64,000 nucleotides of DNA from Prorocentrum cordatum (Eukaryota > Sar > Dinophyceae > Prorocentrales > Prorocentraceae): assembly GCA_963575745.1 (NCBI GenBank), contig CAUYUJ010017659.1, positions 152,001 to 216,000 on the forward strand, read 5' to 3'. Of the stretch, positions 10,561 through 22,029 are shown one piece after another. How positions within the stretch are numbered: the stretch's first letter is position 1; every line of letters starts with the position of its first letter. A program made the position numbers and the translations under genes. The notes below the pieces were generated by a model, which ran no database searches, was not told the origin of the DNA, and worked only from the letters and a program-made list of their open reading frames with translations.

Positions 10561-12530
10561 GCCTGGATTAGAAAGTGGTGATTGGCATGCTGCGAGGGAG
10601 CAACCCTTGGGTCTTCGCTTATCGATAAGACCTCGAGCTCCGACCTCGGTTCGATCCCGCGACGACTCCCAGACAGGCTCGCGACCCGAACGGAGGAACG
10701 GCGCCGCGGGGATGGGCGAGACGCGCGGTTGTTAGGACAGCTCAAACGAATTCGCGGCTTTCCTGCGGCGTGCAAAGCGGCCAGACGACATCCCTTGAGG
10801 ATTTCTCAGGCGATATTGCCACTCTCACGCGGCCCGAAGATCGACTTGATTTGTTTTGAGGAAGCCCCCGCGCAATTGCCATGTTCAGATGCCATGGCAA
10901 ATTTCCAAATCGCCTCGGAAAGCGATCTGAAAGTTGTCTTGAGAAGGTCCCGATGGGAATCGCATTTTCAGACGCTGACCCCGGGGCCCCGCGGCCTTGC
11001 GGGAGGCCAGCCGTGCCTTTCTCGACCCCCGTGGTCTCCAGTTCTTAGTCCAGCGGGTTGACCGCCGCCAGCGCGCTGAATCGCGTCACTTTTGCACGTG
11101 TTCATGCTCCGCATTAGCGCGCATCCTGCGTCTACGGCAGCGACCCGCGCTCGCCACTTGGTCCGAGAGCCGCGCGCATCCTGCGTCTACTACAGCGACC
11201 CACATTCACCACTTCGTTCGAGATCCAGGCGGGTTGGACCGAAGGCAGTCCGCTGCCTTCTCTGTTTTGGTCGGGGATAGATGCCGCAACTGGTCTGCCT
11301 ACGCCGATTTGTTTCCAATGGTCGCCGCCAGCTTTCTGAATCACGCCTCTTCGCGCGTGTTTCCTTGCCCCACATTTGCGCGCGCATCCTGCGTCCACTG
11401 CAGCAACCCACGCTCGCCACTTCTTTCGAGATCCAGGCGAGTTGGACCGATGGCAGTCCTCTGCCCTCTCTTTCTGGTTTGTGGAGCAATGCCACAATTG
11501 GTCTGTCCACGCCGAGCGTTGTCATGCAATGAGCGTCGCCGGCGCACTGAATCGCATGTTTTTTTCGCACGTTTTTCCACGCTCCACAATTTGCGCGCGC
11601 ATCATGCGCCTGCGGCGGCGACCCGCGCTCGCCACTTGGTCCGAGAAGCGCGCGCATCCTGCGTCTACTACAGCGACCCACACTCGTCGCCTCGTTCGAG
11701 ATCCAGGCGGGTTGGGCCGAAGGCAGTTCTCTGCCTTGTCCTCCTGGGTGCTGTATAGGTGTTACAACTGGTCTGCTCACGCGGAAAGTCTCATCTCACG
11801 GCCGCCGCTAGCGCGCTGAATCACGTCTCTTTCGCGCGTTATTAATGCCCCTCATTGGCGCGCGCATCCTGCGTTTACAACAGCGACCCGCGCTCGCCAC
11901 TTCGTTCGAGATCCAGGCGGGTTGGGCCGAACGAAGGCAGTCCTCTGCCCTCTCCATCTGGTTGGTGGGAAAATGCCACGGGTGGTCTGCCCGCGCCGAG
12001 CTTTTTTTTAGTGGCAGCCGCCAGCGCGCTGAATGACGTCTCTCTCGCACTTTTTCCCATGCTCCACATTGGCGCGCACGTCCCGCGTCTGCTGCAGCGA
12101 CCCGTGCTCGCCACTTCGTTTCTGAAGCGCGCGCGCCCTGCGTCTACCACAGCAACCCACGTTCGCCACTTCGTTTGAGATCTGGGCGGGTTGGACCGAA
12201 GGCAGCCCTCTGCCTTATCTTTCTTGTTTGTGGAAAGATCCCGCAACTGGTCTGCTCGCGTCGAATGTTTTTTCTGGTAGTGACCGCCGCCGGCGCGCTG
12301 ATTCACGCCTCCGCCCAATGTTTTTCGATTTTCCAAAATGGCGCGCGCGCCCAGCGTCTGCTACAGCGACCCGCGCTCGCCACTTCGTTCGAGATCCAGG
12401 CGGGTTTGACCGAGGGCGCCCTCTGCCTTCTCCATCTGGTTTGTGGATAAATGCCACAAGTGGTCTGCCCACGCCGAACGCTTTTTTCGCAACCGCCACC
12501 TGGATTAGAAAGTTGGTGATCGGCATTCTC
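10360..12530. repeat. satellite array with a higher-order unit of about 478 bp
   Basis: The marker GCGACCCGCGCTCGCCACTT and close variants occur at about 10432, 11142, 11196, 11400, 11618, 11671, 11883, 12097, 12152 and 12366. Basic spacing is about 204-214 bp, but every second unit carries an extra copy of a roughly 54-bp segment. The result is a 476-479 bp higher-order period (11142, 11618, 12097). A 10560-11000 macro-repeat segment interrupts the array after its first unit. Only chance ORFs cross it. Confidence 0.8.
10562..11000. repeat. macro-repeat, copy 2 (shorter)
   Basis: Repeats the GGGTCTTCGC, CTCGAGCTCCGACCT and GGAGGAACGGCG landmarks of 9702-10130 in the same order and orientation, then diverges before the satellite array resumes. 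Confidence 0.8.
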
Positions 12531-13140
12531 TGAGGGAAGAGCCCTTGGGTCTTCGCACATCGATAAAACCTCGAGCTCCGACCTCGGATCGATCCCGCGA
12601 CGACTCCCAGACAGGCTCGTCACCCGAACGGAGGAACGGCGTCGCAGGGGTGGACGAGACGCGCGGTTGCCAGGACTGCTCGAACGAATTCGCCGCTGTC
12701 TGGCGGCGTGCGTAGCGACCAGACAATATCCCTTGAGGAGTTCTCAGGCGATATCGCCACTCTTAAGCGGCATGACGATTTATATGTTTGATAGGAAGTT
12801 CCGCGCGACATCGCTTTTTCAGATACCATGGCAGGTTTGCAGAGCCCTGGAAGGCGATCTGAAAGTTGCTATGAGAAAACTCCAGGCGGACTCGCATTTT
12901 CAGGCGCTGATCCCATTTGGCTTGTATGATATTACAAAGAGGTGAGGGATGCATCTAAAATTCCCAAGTCGGCGAGAACTCCAACATTGCCCCGGGGCCC
13001 CATCACTTCGCCGCCCCAGTCGGAGCGACGTCCTCCACTGGCATCTGAGAGCGCCTCGGCGCGATGCCGGCCGCGCTGGGCCGCGGGCTCATTGTCGTTC
13101 CTTCCCGCCTGCGCGCGGGCGATTTCTTTTGTCCAAAACG
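12500..13140. repeat. macro-repeat, copy 3
   Basis: Third copy with the same landmarks. It also contains the GCCCCGGGGCCCC block and the CGCGCGGGCGATTTCTT terminus shared with 10200-10340. The three copies bracket the satellite array, so satellite and macro-repeat appear to have expanded together. Confidence 0.8.
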
Positions 13141-15180
13141 GGCGAGATGGCCGCGCCATGCAATGCGCCAGTTCGCCGAACTAGCACGGCGCGGTCGCTG
13201 ACGGCGAGCTGCGCCGCCCGGCGTCCTATATTTGTTTGTCTCTGGCGACTGGCGAGAGAGGCCTCGTGCGCTGGCCGCTGCCGGACGCGCCCGGCGGCGC
13301 GCCGAAGTCGCTGCCGCCCTTCGGGCGGGCGCGCTCGAGCGCGGGCGCGCGTCCAAGCTGGCAGGCCGCTTTTGTTGGGCCGCCTCCAATTCCCCCGGGC
13401 GACGTGGGCGGGCGGCGCCCCCGCCATTATCGCGCCGCCCGCGCGCCCCGTCGCGCCCGCGAGTCTGTCCGCAATCGTGGCGCGAAGCGCTCTCCAGCAG
13501 TCTCGCCGCGACGCGGGCGCGGCAGGCGCTGGGCGCAAGGTCTGCGCAGCGACTCGGTCGCGCGGAGCTGCCGGGCCAGAGTCGCCGCGGCCCTCTCCGT
13601 TGACGGGCGCGCAGTGCTTGCTGATGTCGCGCCTCCTGAGCCCCTGCGTCGGGTCTTTTAGGAAAGGCTCGATTATCCAATCGGGGGGCTGGAGGTGCTC
13701 AGCCTCGCTCTGGGCCTGGCCACCTTCGGGCCGCCTGTCTGGCCGACGCGTGAATATTTTTCTCGGGGAACGCAGGCTGCGAGTGGGCCATTCGGTCCGG
13801 TGCGGCGAAACAGGTGGTCCACTCCTGCCTCGCCCAGTCAATTTTGCACATGGCGCCGCGCGCAAGTTGCAGCCTGCGCGCCCATCGCCTTGCGTCGGCG
13901 CCCAGCGCGGCCGACCTGCCCTCAGGCGGGTCGCAATGCTTGCTTCGCCGCATGGGCGCATGGGGGCGGAGTGGATTTCTTTGGCGCCGGGCGGTGCCCG
14001 GCTCGACCCGGGCCCGCAGCTGCCTCGCCGCCGGCCCTGGCTGGCTCGGGCGCCGGGCGCGAGTGTGCGCCGGCCGTGTCTGGCAGGCAAGGGCGCCTCC
14101 CTCGAGCGCGTCGCGATCACGCGTCGCGGCGCCGTCGGCGCGCTCGCCGCAGTTGCCGCGGAGGGCCCCGCCCATGTTCGACGCAACGTGGCGCGGTCGG
14201 GCTCGGCTGCCCAGCTTCGCGCGGTCTGCCCAGGGGCGCGCCCCGCCCCTGCATTCGACGCTGCTGCGCTTGGTCAGCAACTTGGTCGACGTCGCCCTGG
14301 AAGATTTCAGGGGCGCCGTGGCGTTATCGAGCGACGCCCGCGGGAAGCTCCGCGCGACCGTCGCGACAGACCAGCGCGGCGGCGCGCCCGGCGCGCAAGG
14401 CGGAGGACGCGCCGGCGCGCGCGCCGCGCCCGCCCATTCGCGTCGGAGGGCAGGCGGCGCAAGGCAGGCGCCCTCGAGCGATGCGGATTGTTCATCGCCC
14501 ACGGCGCGGGCGAGACACCGCGGCGCATCGCGCGCGGCGCGTCGCGCGGGCGCCGGGGCAGCGGCGGGGCAAACGCAGCTCCCCCAGCGTATCCTGCGAC
14601 CGCTGTCCAGCGGGCGCTCTCGAGTCGCCGGGCGCGCGGCCCGGCGGGTCGCGCGCGGGCCGCGGGTCGAAGGCGCGACGCCCCGCGCCTGCGTCGCCGC
14701 GCGGGCGGCCTGGATTCCGCGGGCGCGCAGAGCCTTGTTGAGCGCGTTCCCGGGGGCATGCCCGCGCTCGTTGCCGGCGTTAAGCAGCCGCCAATGACGC
14801 CATCGAGAAGCGCTTGGGCTGGGCGGCGAGGGCGCGCGTGGCTCGCCAGGGCCGCCGATCCACCGCGTCGTGCTTGGCGGCCCGCGCATTCCTCTTTCGG
14901 CTACATTCGGAAGTCCTGCCCGCGGCGCAAGCTGCGGGCGGCGCGGCCGTAGCTCGCGCGTCCTCGGCGTTTGCCGTCGGCGATCGAAAGATTGAGCTGC
15001 GCCTCTCCAGGAGTGTGAATCGCGAGAGCCGCTCAGTGCTGTCGCGGCAGTGCTGGCGCGACGAGCGCGCGGTCACCTGCCCCGCGCTCGTTCTCTGGGC
15101 CTGGCTGAACGCCGCGCCATCTCGTTCTGGGCCGAGTGGCCCCCGGGCGCAAAACGAGCTCGGCCGCGCCGAGCGCAGCC
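13140..15180. other. very GC-rich DNA, no supported gene
   Basis: All six frames stay open for hundreds of codons (up to 667 on plus and 396 on minus) because stop codons are rare at this composition. Every translation is Arg/Ala/Pro/Gly-rich with no domain, so none is called. Confidence 0.5.
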
Positions 15181-15186
15181 GAGCTT

Positions 15187-15383
15187 GCTGTGTGTGTGTG
15201 TGTGTGTGTGTCTGTGTGTCTGTGTGTCTGTGTGTCTGTGTGTCTGTGTGTCTGTGTGTCTGTGTGTCTGTGTGTCTGTGTGTCTGTGTGTCTGTGTGTC
15301 TGTGTGTCTGTGTGCCTGTGTGCCTGTGTGCCTGTGTTTCTGTGTGTCTGTGTGTCTGTGTGTCTGTGTGTCTGTGTGTGTGT
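15187..15383. repeat. TGTGTCTG octamer microsatellite
   Basis: About 195 bases of TGTGTCTG units with a few TGTGCCTG variants near 15312-15345. It encodes only Cys/Val or Thr/His noise. Confidence 0.97.
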
Positions 15384-15484
15384 TGCGAAGGCCTTACGGC
15401 TGGCGCCGCCGACCCTGAAGGGGAAAGACGACAACGGCGGCGGCGGGGCGATGACGACGACGACGACGTTGACGTGGGCCAGAG

Positions 15485-16092
15485 TCCTCATGCATGCTTC
15501 TTGGGGTCCCTGCGAAGCGCTCTCGGGGGCTTCTGTGGCAGTTCAGGGACCTTGGGAGCCTCTCAGGGGACTAGGGGCCTCTTGGGAGCCTCGTGGGGGC
15601 CTCTCGGGGTTTCCTGGGGGCCTCTGGGGGGCCTCTAGGGGGCCTTTTGTTTCCTCCTGGGAGCCTCTCGGGACCGAGGACTCGAAATGCCCGTTTTGGT
15701 CTTTCATCTGCATGGGCACCCTTTTGGAGCCGTCTTTGGGGCCTTTTTTGGGCCGCCTTGGAGGCGTCTTGGGCCGTCTTGGGGCCCTCTTGGACCGTTT
15801 TGGATCCCTTCTGGAGCCCTCTTGGGCCGTTTGGGGGCGATCTGGTGGGTTTCTTGGGCCGTCTTCGAGGGTCGGGGGCGGAACAAGCGAAAACGCTGAA
15901 ATGATTCAAACACCAGTGGGAAATCACTGATTTTCCCTCTTGGGGCCCTCGTGGGAGTGCTCCTGGAGGCCTCTTGGGCCATCTGGAGGCCGTCAAGGCG
16001 TTTTGGATGGATCGTTCGGCGATTCGGTGCCCACTTGGACCGTCTTGGGGGCCTCTTGGGGCACGCTTGGCCCGTCTTGGAGCTTTCTGGGG
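15485..16092. repeat. 10-11 bp phased TTGG array 1
   Basis: Degenerate blocks such as TCTTGGGGCC and TCTTGGAGGC repeat every 10-11 bases over about 600 bp. The block 15885-15935 differs from the array and resembles, in reverse complement, a core at 28126-28200 and 25308-25375. Translations are Gly/Leu/Ser/Pro noise. Confidence 0.8.
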
Positions 16093-16171
16093 CCCTGGGA
16101 CCCCTTGGGGGGAGTCGCATCTGACCTATAGCCTATAGGTCAGATGCGACTCCCCCCAAGGGGTCCCAGGG
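16093..16171. repeat. 79-bp near-perfect hairpin (39-bp arms, 1-nt centre)
   Basis: Bases 16093-16131 are, as read by hand, an exact inverted copy of 16133-16171 around a single C. The arms run from CCCTGGGACCCC to GACCTATAG. Symmetry stops outside. The hairpin closes the TTGG array on its left. Such a short-centre palindrome may be a fold-back inversion or an assembly turn-around. Confidence 0.9.
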
Positions 16172-17005
16172 AGGTCCTACAGGACCCCGCTGGGACCCCC
16201 CCCCGGGATCCCCCCCCCTCCCGGCGGGGAAGGAATCAAAGGGAAGTGGCTAGAGTAAATTACGACGTTGCTCCATTTCGCTTTGGCTGGCGCGCTTGAC
16301 GAGGAGGAGGGTCTAGGGAAGGGGGGAGCGGCGACGGGCCAGCGCTTGAGGAGGAGGGCCCAGGGAATGGGGGGATCGCGACGGGCCCAGGGAAAGGGGG
16401 GGCGCAGGGAAAGGGCACGACAGAGCCGACGACTACCGAATGACGGAGACGACAACTCGAACGGACAAGCCTCTCACACATGCCGACAGGGTCGGCGGAT
16501 TTTACGAGGTGGCGATAGATCGGGGGGGGGGGAGGTGAGAGCGGCGCACTTTTCGCTCACCCGAGAGCGGCCCAAACAGATCCGTCTGAAGGGGCCCCTT
16601 GGGGCCCCAGATGTGCACGGAGGGCGCACGCGTCTTCGCCATCTTTGTTCCCAGACGTCCGCCGATATGTTTTTCCCCACCCGTGGTGTTTTGGGCCCTC
16701 TTGTTTAAATCCGCAGCGCCTCGCGTTCATTTCTCCTTCGTCCTCCCCCCTTCCCTCCTCCCGCTTCTGCCCTCTGCAAGTCCTCATCGTCACACACTCC
16801 ACACGCCTCGTGGCTTCATAGGGAGGTTCACCGAAGGCGGCCAGAATCACGTGCGCCCCCCCGCCCAGGAATCACATGCGCCCCCCCGCCCATTTTTGCC
16901 CCCCGCCCCCTTGAACTTCTTCTCATATGCCTCGCAATGCTCGCAGCTGGCTAACCTCAGTCGGTCTTTAATTTGTGTCCCCCCTCCTTTCTCTCGGCGG
17001 GGAAT
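16172..17005. other. no supported gene
   Basis: GC-rich DNA with G-runs and C-runs and only composition-driven ORFs. No exon or RNA recognised. Confidence 0.45.
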
Positions 17006-17009
17006 TCAC

Positions 17010-17215
17010 TCGCCCTCCTCCTCCTCCTCCTCCTCCTCCTCCTCCTCCTCCTCCTCCTCCTCCTCCTCCCCTTGCTCCTCCTCTTCCTCCTTCTACTCCT
17101 CTTCTTCCTCCTCCTCCCTCCGCAATCGTAGTCGTGGTCGTTGTCGTAATCGTACTCGTATTCGTAGTCGTAGCCGTAGCCGTAGTCGCATCGTGGTGGT
17201 AGTCGAAATCGTAGT
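17010..17215. repeat. CCT tract followed by GTAGTC/GTCGTA-rich repeat
   Basis: About 60 bases of pure CTC/CCT triplets are followed by mixed CTTCCTC. A hexamer-like GTCGTA/GTAGTC region with TCGTAATCGTACTCG variants extends to about 17215. Confidence 0.85.
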
Positions 17216-17219
17216 CGCA

Positions 17220-18610
17220 TCGTGGTCGTTGCGGAAAATGAACACTGTCCTTCCTTGTTGGGGCCCCAGTCCGCGCGGAGAAGCACAAACAGAAGCCTTT
17301 TGGCGCTCCGCGCGGATCTCTTGTATCCGCGCTGGGCCCCGGCGGCGGCGCCTTCAGCGCCTCCCCTGGCGCGCTCCGCGCGCCGGGGAGGGGGGTCCCG
17401 CGCAGCTCCAAGAAACCGGCACGGACCGCCCAGCGTTTGTGTTGCTGTCGCTCTGGCTCCTCCACAAAAATCGAGGTGGACCTGCACGACTGTCCGCTTC
17501 CCCTGCTCGCCCCCAAAGAGGCCGCTCGGACCTCTCCGCCGACGAGCGCGACCCCTCCGCCGACGGGCACCGGCGGCCCCGCGCGGCACTCAGAGGGCCT
17601 CTGCACACGGCGGCGGTTCGCTCGCGCGCCGCCTCGGCGACCGCCGGATGACTGGCGCGGGCGCCCGGGGTCGAACGCCCGGGGGAGGGGGGGGCGCCAG
17701 ACGGCGGCTGTAAGCTCGCGCGCCGCCTCGGCGACAGGCGGGGTGCCACCTGGAACCGGCGCGGGCGCCCGGGTCGAGCGCGGGAGCCTTGAGACGGGGG
17801 TCGATGCAAACGGGGGTCAGCCAGAGCGCCGGATCTTCTAGCAGGATCTCGCAAAGCTGAGGCTGCACTGACCCCGGCTAGCGCGCAGGATCCTGAAGGG
17901 TGTTGCAGGACGAGGGTCATTAGATCCCCGACGAACGCTCAGGGGGGCGCCAGATCTCCGCCGATAGCCAGTCCAAATCCATGATTAGGCATACTAGTTC
18001 TCCTCAGAGTACCCTTGCGTCCTTTCCTTCGTGGCCCGTCCTTCGCTGGTTTCACTGGCCAGCCCCTCGGAGTACTCTTTGGGGCGGGCGACGCCTTCTG
18101 GAACGCTCATTCGGCAGCCGAGGCTCTCGCGTCCTTACCGCCCGTCGCCCGTCCCTTCTTATAGATGTTGACTGTATGATGTTTTCAATCCCGTTGTTGT
18201 TTCCTTGATTTGGGCCTCTACAGAGGCCGTTGTCGGGCCCCGGAGCCATCAAGAATGGGTCCGGGGCGAAAGATTGGCCCAGGGAAGGGGTCGGGACCTC
18301 GTGGGGCTGCAAGATCATACCGTCGGATGTCTGGGAAGTCGAGCGCGCGCAATCCGGTCAGCACACACCAGATAAGAATCGCTGAACATTTAAGCGTAGT
18401 GGTTGGTCTGTGTGGACGGGTCATATCTCGTCCATGAGATCGTATGAGGTCGCGGACATGCCGTCCATGAGAGCGCACAAATAAGTCAGGAACACATTGG
18501 GCAGCAAGTTTGAGGGACATCTTTAATTGGAAACCATATGTCTACTGACTGGCTTGTGCTGGCTTATGATAAATGTCAGTCCTCCCATGTGAGGCTGGAG
18601 TAGATCGGGA
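17220..18610. other. no supported gene
   Basis: GC-rich first half and mixed second half with overlapping ORFs up to 188 codons on both strands. None has a domain or splice context I can defend. Confidence 0.45.
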
Positions 18611-18615
18611 CGGAA

Positions 18616-18657
18616 CATCGCGCCGCATCGCCGATGCATCGACGATGCGGCGCGATG
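18616..18657. repeat. 42-bp imperfect palindrome
   Basis: CATCGCGCCGCATCG is mirrored by CGATGCGGCGCGATG around CGATGCATCG, with one unpaired position in each arm. It could form a cruciform or an RNA hairpin. No associated gene. Confidence 0.85.
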
Positions 18658-18659
18658 CT

Positions 18660-20935
18660 CCGACCCCACCTGCTCGAGATCCCCTGTGGCAGTTCCCCCG
18701 AAACCCAGACCTCAGAGAAAAGTTCAGGCGAACATTTTTCTTCCCTATTTTCAGCCTCTGCGGAGGAGGAGCCCTCACCAGCCGTGGAAGAACGGCTCGG
18801 AATCCATGGCCAGTTTTGGGGAGGGGGCCGTAACCTCCAGGGTTTCACGCTGCGAAAAGGGTTACGACAGGTCAGGGGAATGGTGCCAGCGTGAGCGCTG
18901 TCGGCGGAAGCCCAGGGCGTCGAGATGTTGAGCTTCAGGCAGGCAGCGTCCCTTTCGATCCGACCGATCCGGATTCGATGTGCGCGCGGACACGAAGTTC
19001 CCGACGTCGGCGCGAATCACACGGGCGATGGCGGGTGACGCGAGGGTTTGGGTGCTTCTCCAGGTCGTGGCCGAAGTCGGCACGGTCCCCCAGAAAGCGC
19101 CGACCACGGCATCCCAAGTTTTGTAGAGAGCCGCCGAAAGTGCGGCAGGCGCTGGCTGGGTCGATCGGAGTCAGTTCGAGGAGGAGGAGGAGGAGGAGGA
19201 GGAGGAGGAGGTGGAGGGCGGCCAATCGACCCCACTGGCGCTGCGATCCGAGGCGGCCCGATTCTCTCAGATTTGGCGCTCTTGCGTATCTGGGCGCAGC
19301 CGCCTCTGACCCTACCTCGGCATCGTGCCGATGCAGCCCGATCCGACGCACGTCCCGGTCCGATCCGATTTCGAGAACCGATGCTGCTTGATCCTGAAAC
19401 TCAGGATGCAGTTTCGGGGAGGTTGAATTCGGCATCGGCGCTGGTATGCCCGTGGTCGAAATTCTGCCGAATCCAGGATTTCCCGCATTGTCCCTCTCAA
19501 TCCAGCTTGGTCGGGCTCCATGAGGTTAATCCGGGCCAAGCCAGCCGAATGGCCCGTTTATCTGGATAAATAGTCTTTCATCGTTATTACGGCAGTTACC
19601 CAGGAGCTGTTTCTGAATGAAAGAGCCGCGATTCGGCGCATCTTCCTTGCGGCGTAAATCGGAGGAAGAACAAACCAGCAGCGGGTCCACGGAAGGTTGG
19701 CAGAGGGCGTCAGAAGGAAAGAAAAGCAAAACGTCAACATTGTTGGATTCGAGCTCCTTGAATTTGGCCAGCATGGAGACGGAAAGTAACGGGACGAAGA
19801 TCGACAGCAGCTCTTTTCCGTTTTGAACGGGTTTCGTTGTCGGTGTCGCCGCGGCCGTTGTCCATTTGGGACGAGCGTCATTGGCCCAGCAGGACCTTGC
19901 AGGCCTTGGACAGTACCTAATGTTTGGCATCGACCCGATTGTTTCTGTCCCCGTTCTGGGCGTGCCAAAAGGGGGGGCCATCTCGGTCACAGGGACCTGG
20001 AGAAAACATTATAAGGCTCGAAATACATGCGACAGATGTCGCGTGCCTCTGGGAACCTCCGAGAAAAAGTGATCGGTCTAGAATGAACGGTCCGCGCGGT
20101 GTCAGAGATCAGGGCCGACGTCACAGCATGAGCTTCTTGCACTCCCACTTGCGACGTGGAAGTTCTTGCCGGCCGCCGTGCTGTAAGCGGCGCGACATTG
20201 AGTTGTTGCGTTTGTCGCGGGAGACTTTTTTGGGTGTATTATTCCAGCAGTCAGAAGTTAAGAGAGCGTCGAAATGTCGAGTTCGCCGCGAGTTTCTCGA
20301 AGTGTGGCCCGAAGCTTGATCGGCAGGATGCGCTTCGGGGGAATCTTGTGGGCAGTCAGATGCGCTATCTCATCGTCTGGTTGAATTCCCGGGTTTTGGG
20401 GGACATGTCGCTCAGTTGTGAAGTGGTAGAGTTCTTGAGCACCAGACACCCGAAGCACCCACTCTACGGCATGGCTTCTTGTAATAACAATTGTAAACAC
20501 GACAGTAGAGATAATGCCGTTAATGCTTGGCTGAGGTGACGAGGAGCAGTGCGTTATCGACCGCGTCGTCGCCCTCTCCTTTGCCAAATTGGTGTTCTGT
20601 CCGCCATACGTTTATCGAGGCTCAGATTCAGCCGGACGAGGACGAATGGCCTATCGTCACTACTTCGCGTTCGAAGTCTTCGCCCCCTCAGTTTCAGTTT
20701 CAGTGATGCCCGTCGCCGGCTCAAGAATTTGAAGCCACTATCGTTACCCGCTGTTTGGAGAACTAGTGTTCGTGAGGACTATGCTGGATGTAGGGGCATT
20801 CAATTAATACGTAGCGAATGCGTTGGCTCGGGTCTCGGGAGATCCAAGTCGACGAATCCGGCGGCACGTACATGGGTGAGTGGTCCATGCTGGTCTCTCA
20901 AAAGTTATGTTGACATGTCCGCCTGCTCTCTCCTT
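18660..20935. other. no supported gene; holds a dispersed repeat copy at 19405-19530
   Basis: Mixed DNA including a GGA run at 19160-19213. Bases 19405-19530 (GGAGGTTGAATTCGGCATCGG onward in part) resemble 37295-37450, which shares GCATCGGCGCTG, TGGTCGAA and GGGCTCCAT in the same order. No convincing gene on either strand. Confidence 0.5.
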
Positions 20936-20939
20936 GTTT

Positions 20940-20940
20940 G

Positions 20941-20983
<43 letters not shown>

Positions 20984-21212
20984 TTATTTTTCTCTCTCCC
21001 TCTCTTTCTCTCTTGAATCGGTATCTTCGCCCTGGTCTGTCACGCACCGTAACACGAGGACAGAGGAGAGAGACACAAAGAGATATAGAGAGAGAGACAG
21101 AGAGAAAGACAGAGAGATAACGACTACACATGTATAGTTATGTATATGTGCATGTCTGTATGTATACATGAATTTCAGAGAGAAGGAGCGAGAGAGAGAG
21201 AGAGAACGAGAG
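20940..21212. repeat. CT tract and complementary GA tracts
   Basis: A (CT)n-rich tract at 20940-21014 is followed by (GA)n-rich tracts at 21060-21120 and 21178-21212. The complementary arms could fold into a long hairpin. Further ACAT/ATAC repeats follow to about 21300. Confidence 0.85.
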
Positions 21213-21479
21213 CAAAAACAACAAATAAGGGGGACCAACACGCATCGACAAATATGCACATACATACATACATGCATACATACAGACAGACATACATCTA
21301 AAGCAGAAAGGGAATGAGTGATGCACACACACACGGGGGAAATGAGTGTGGGTCAACAGCCAGGACCTGGATTCCTGGTTGGGCCACGACACCCTTGAAG
21401 AGCCTCTTTGGCCCTTCCGCGGCCGCTCAAGGTAGCACCTGGGTGAGCCAGAAGTCCGTCAGGAGGCCCGAAGAGTTTC

Positions 21480-22020
21480 CCATGCGCGCCCATGGACAGC
21501 TCGAATGCATCCAAGACGGCTCAAGACGGCCCAACATGGTTGCCAAGAGGCTCGCAAGACTCGCCCAGCAGGCTCAAGGATGACCCCAGAGAAGCCCCCA
21601 AGAAGCACAACATATGTATTCCTAGGTGGTTCTTGCATTATTTCCGCATCCTCCCTTTCTCGGTCGTCAGCGCCCAAGATGGCGCAAGAGGCTCCAACTC
21701 TCGTCCGAACGCGGCCCCGAAAGTTTCAAGAGGGCCCCACGGAGGCCCAGGACAACCCAAGATGGCCCCTGGAGGGGCTCAAGACGGCGTAAGAGGGTCC
21801 TGAGATTGCCCAAGATGGGCCCAAGACGGCTCATAACAACCACACTAAACCCGCAAGACACCAAAGGGGCCCAAGATTATCGCTGAGGGCCCCAATGCAC
21901 TCCAACACGACCTCAAAACAGCCCCCAGGGATCCTCAAGAGGGCCCCACAACGGCCCCAAAGACCCCGACGACAGTCTTTCCAGCATGCGTCCAAGAAGC
22001 TCTCGGACGGCTCAACCAAA
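21480..22020. repeat. phased TTGG array 2, opposite orientation
   Basis: CCAAGA/CAAGAC blocks repeat every 10-11 bases, the reverse-complement sense of the array at 15.5 kb. An interruption at 21605-21675 with TTGCATTATTTCCGCATCC sits where other arrays carry their non-repetitive core. Confidence 0.75.
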
Positions 22021-22029
22021 GACGGCTGG

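Noticed and set aside
12949-14952. 667-codon plus-strand ORF and 396-codon minus-strand ORF
   Set aside because: All frames are open because of extreme GC content; the translations are Arg/Ala/Pro-rich with no domain and overlap each other.
15600-15930. Gly/Leu/Trp-rich ORFs in the TTGG arrays as repeat proteins
   Set aside because: All three frames and the antisense give similar repetitive text; it is a nucleotide-level repeat.
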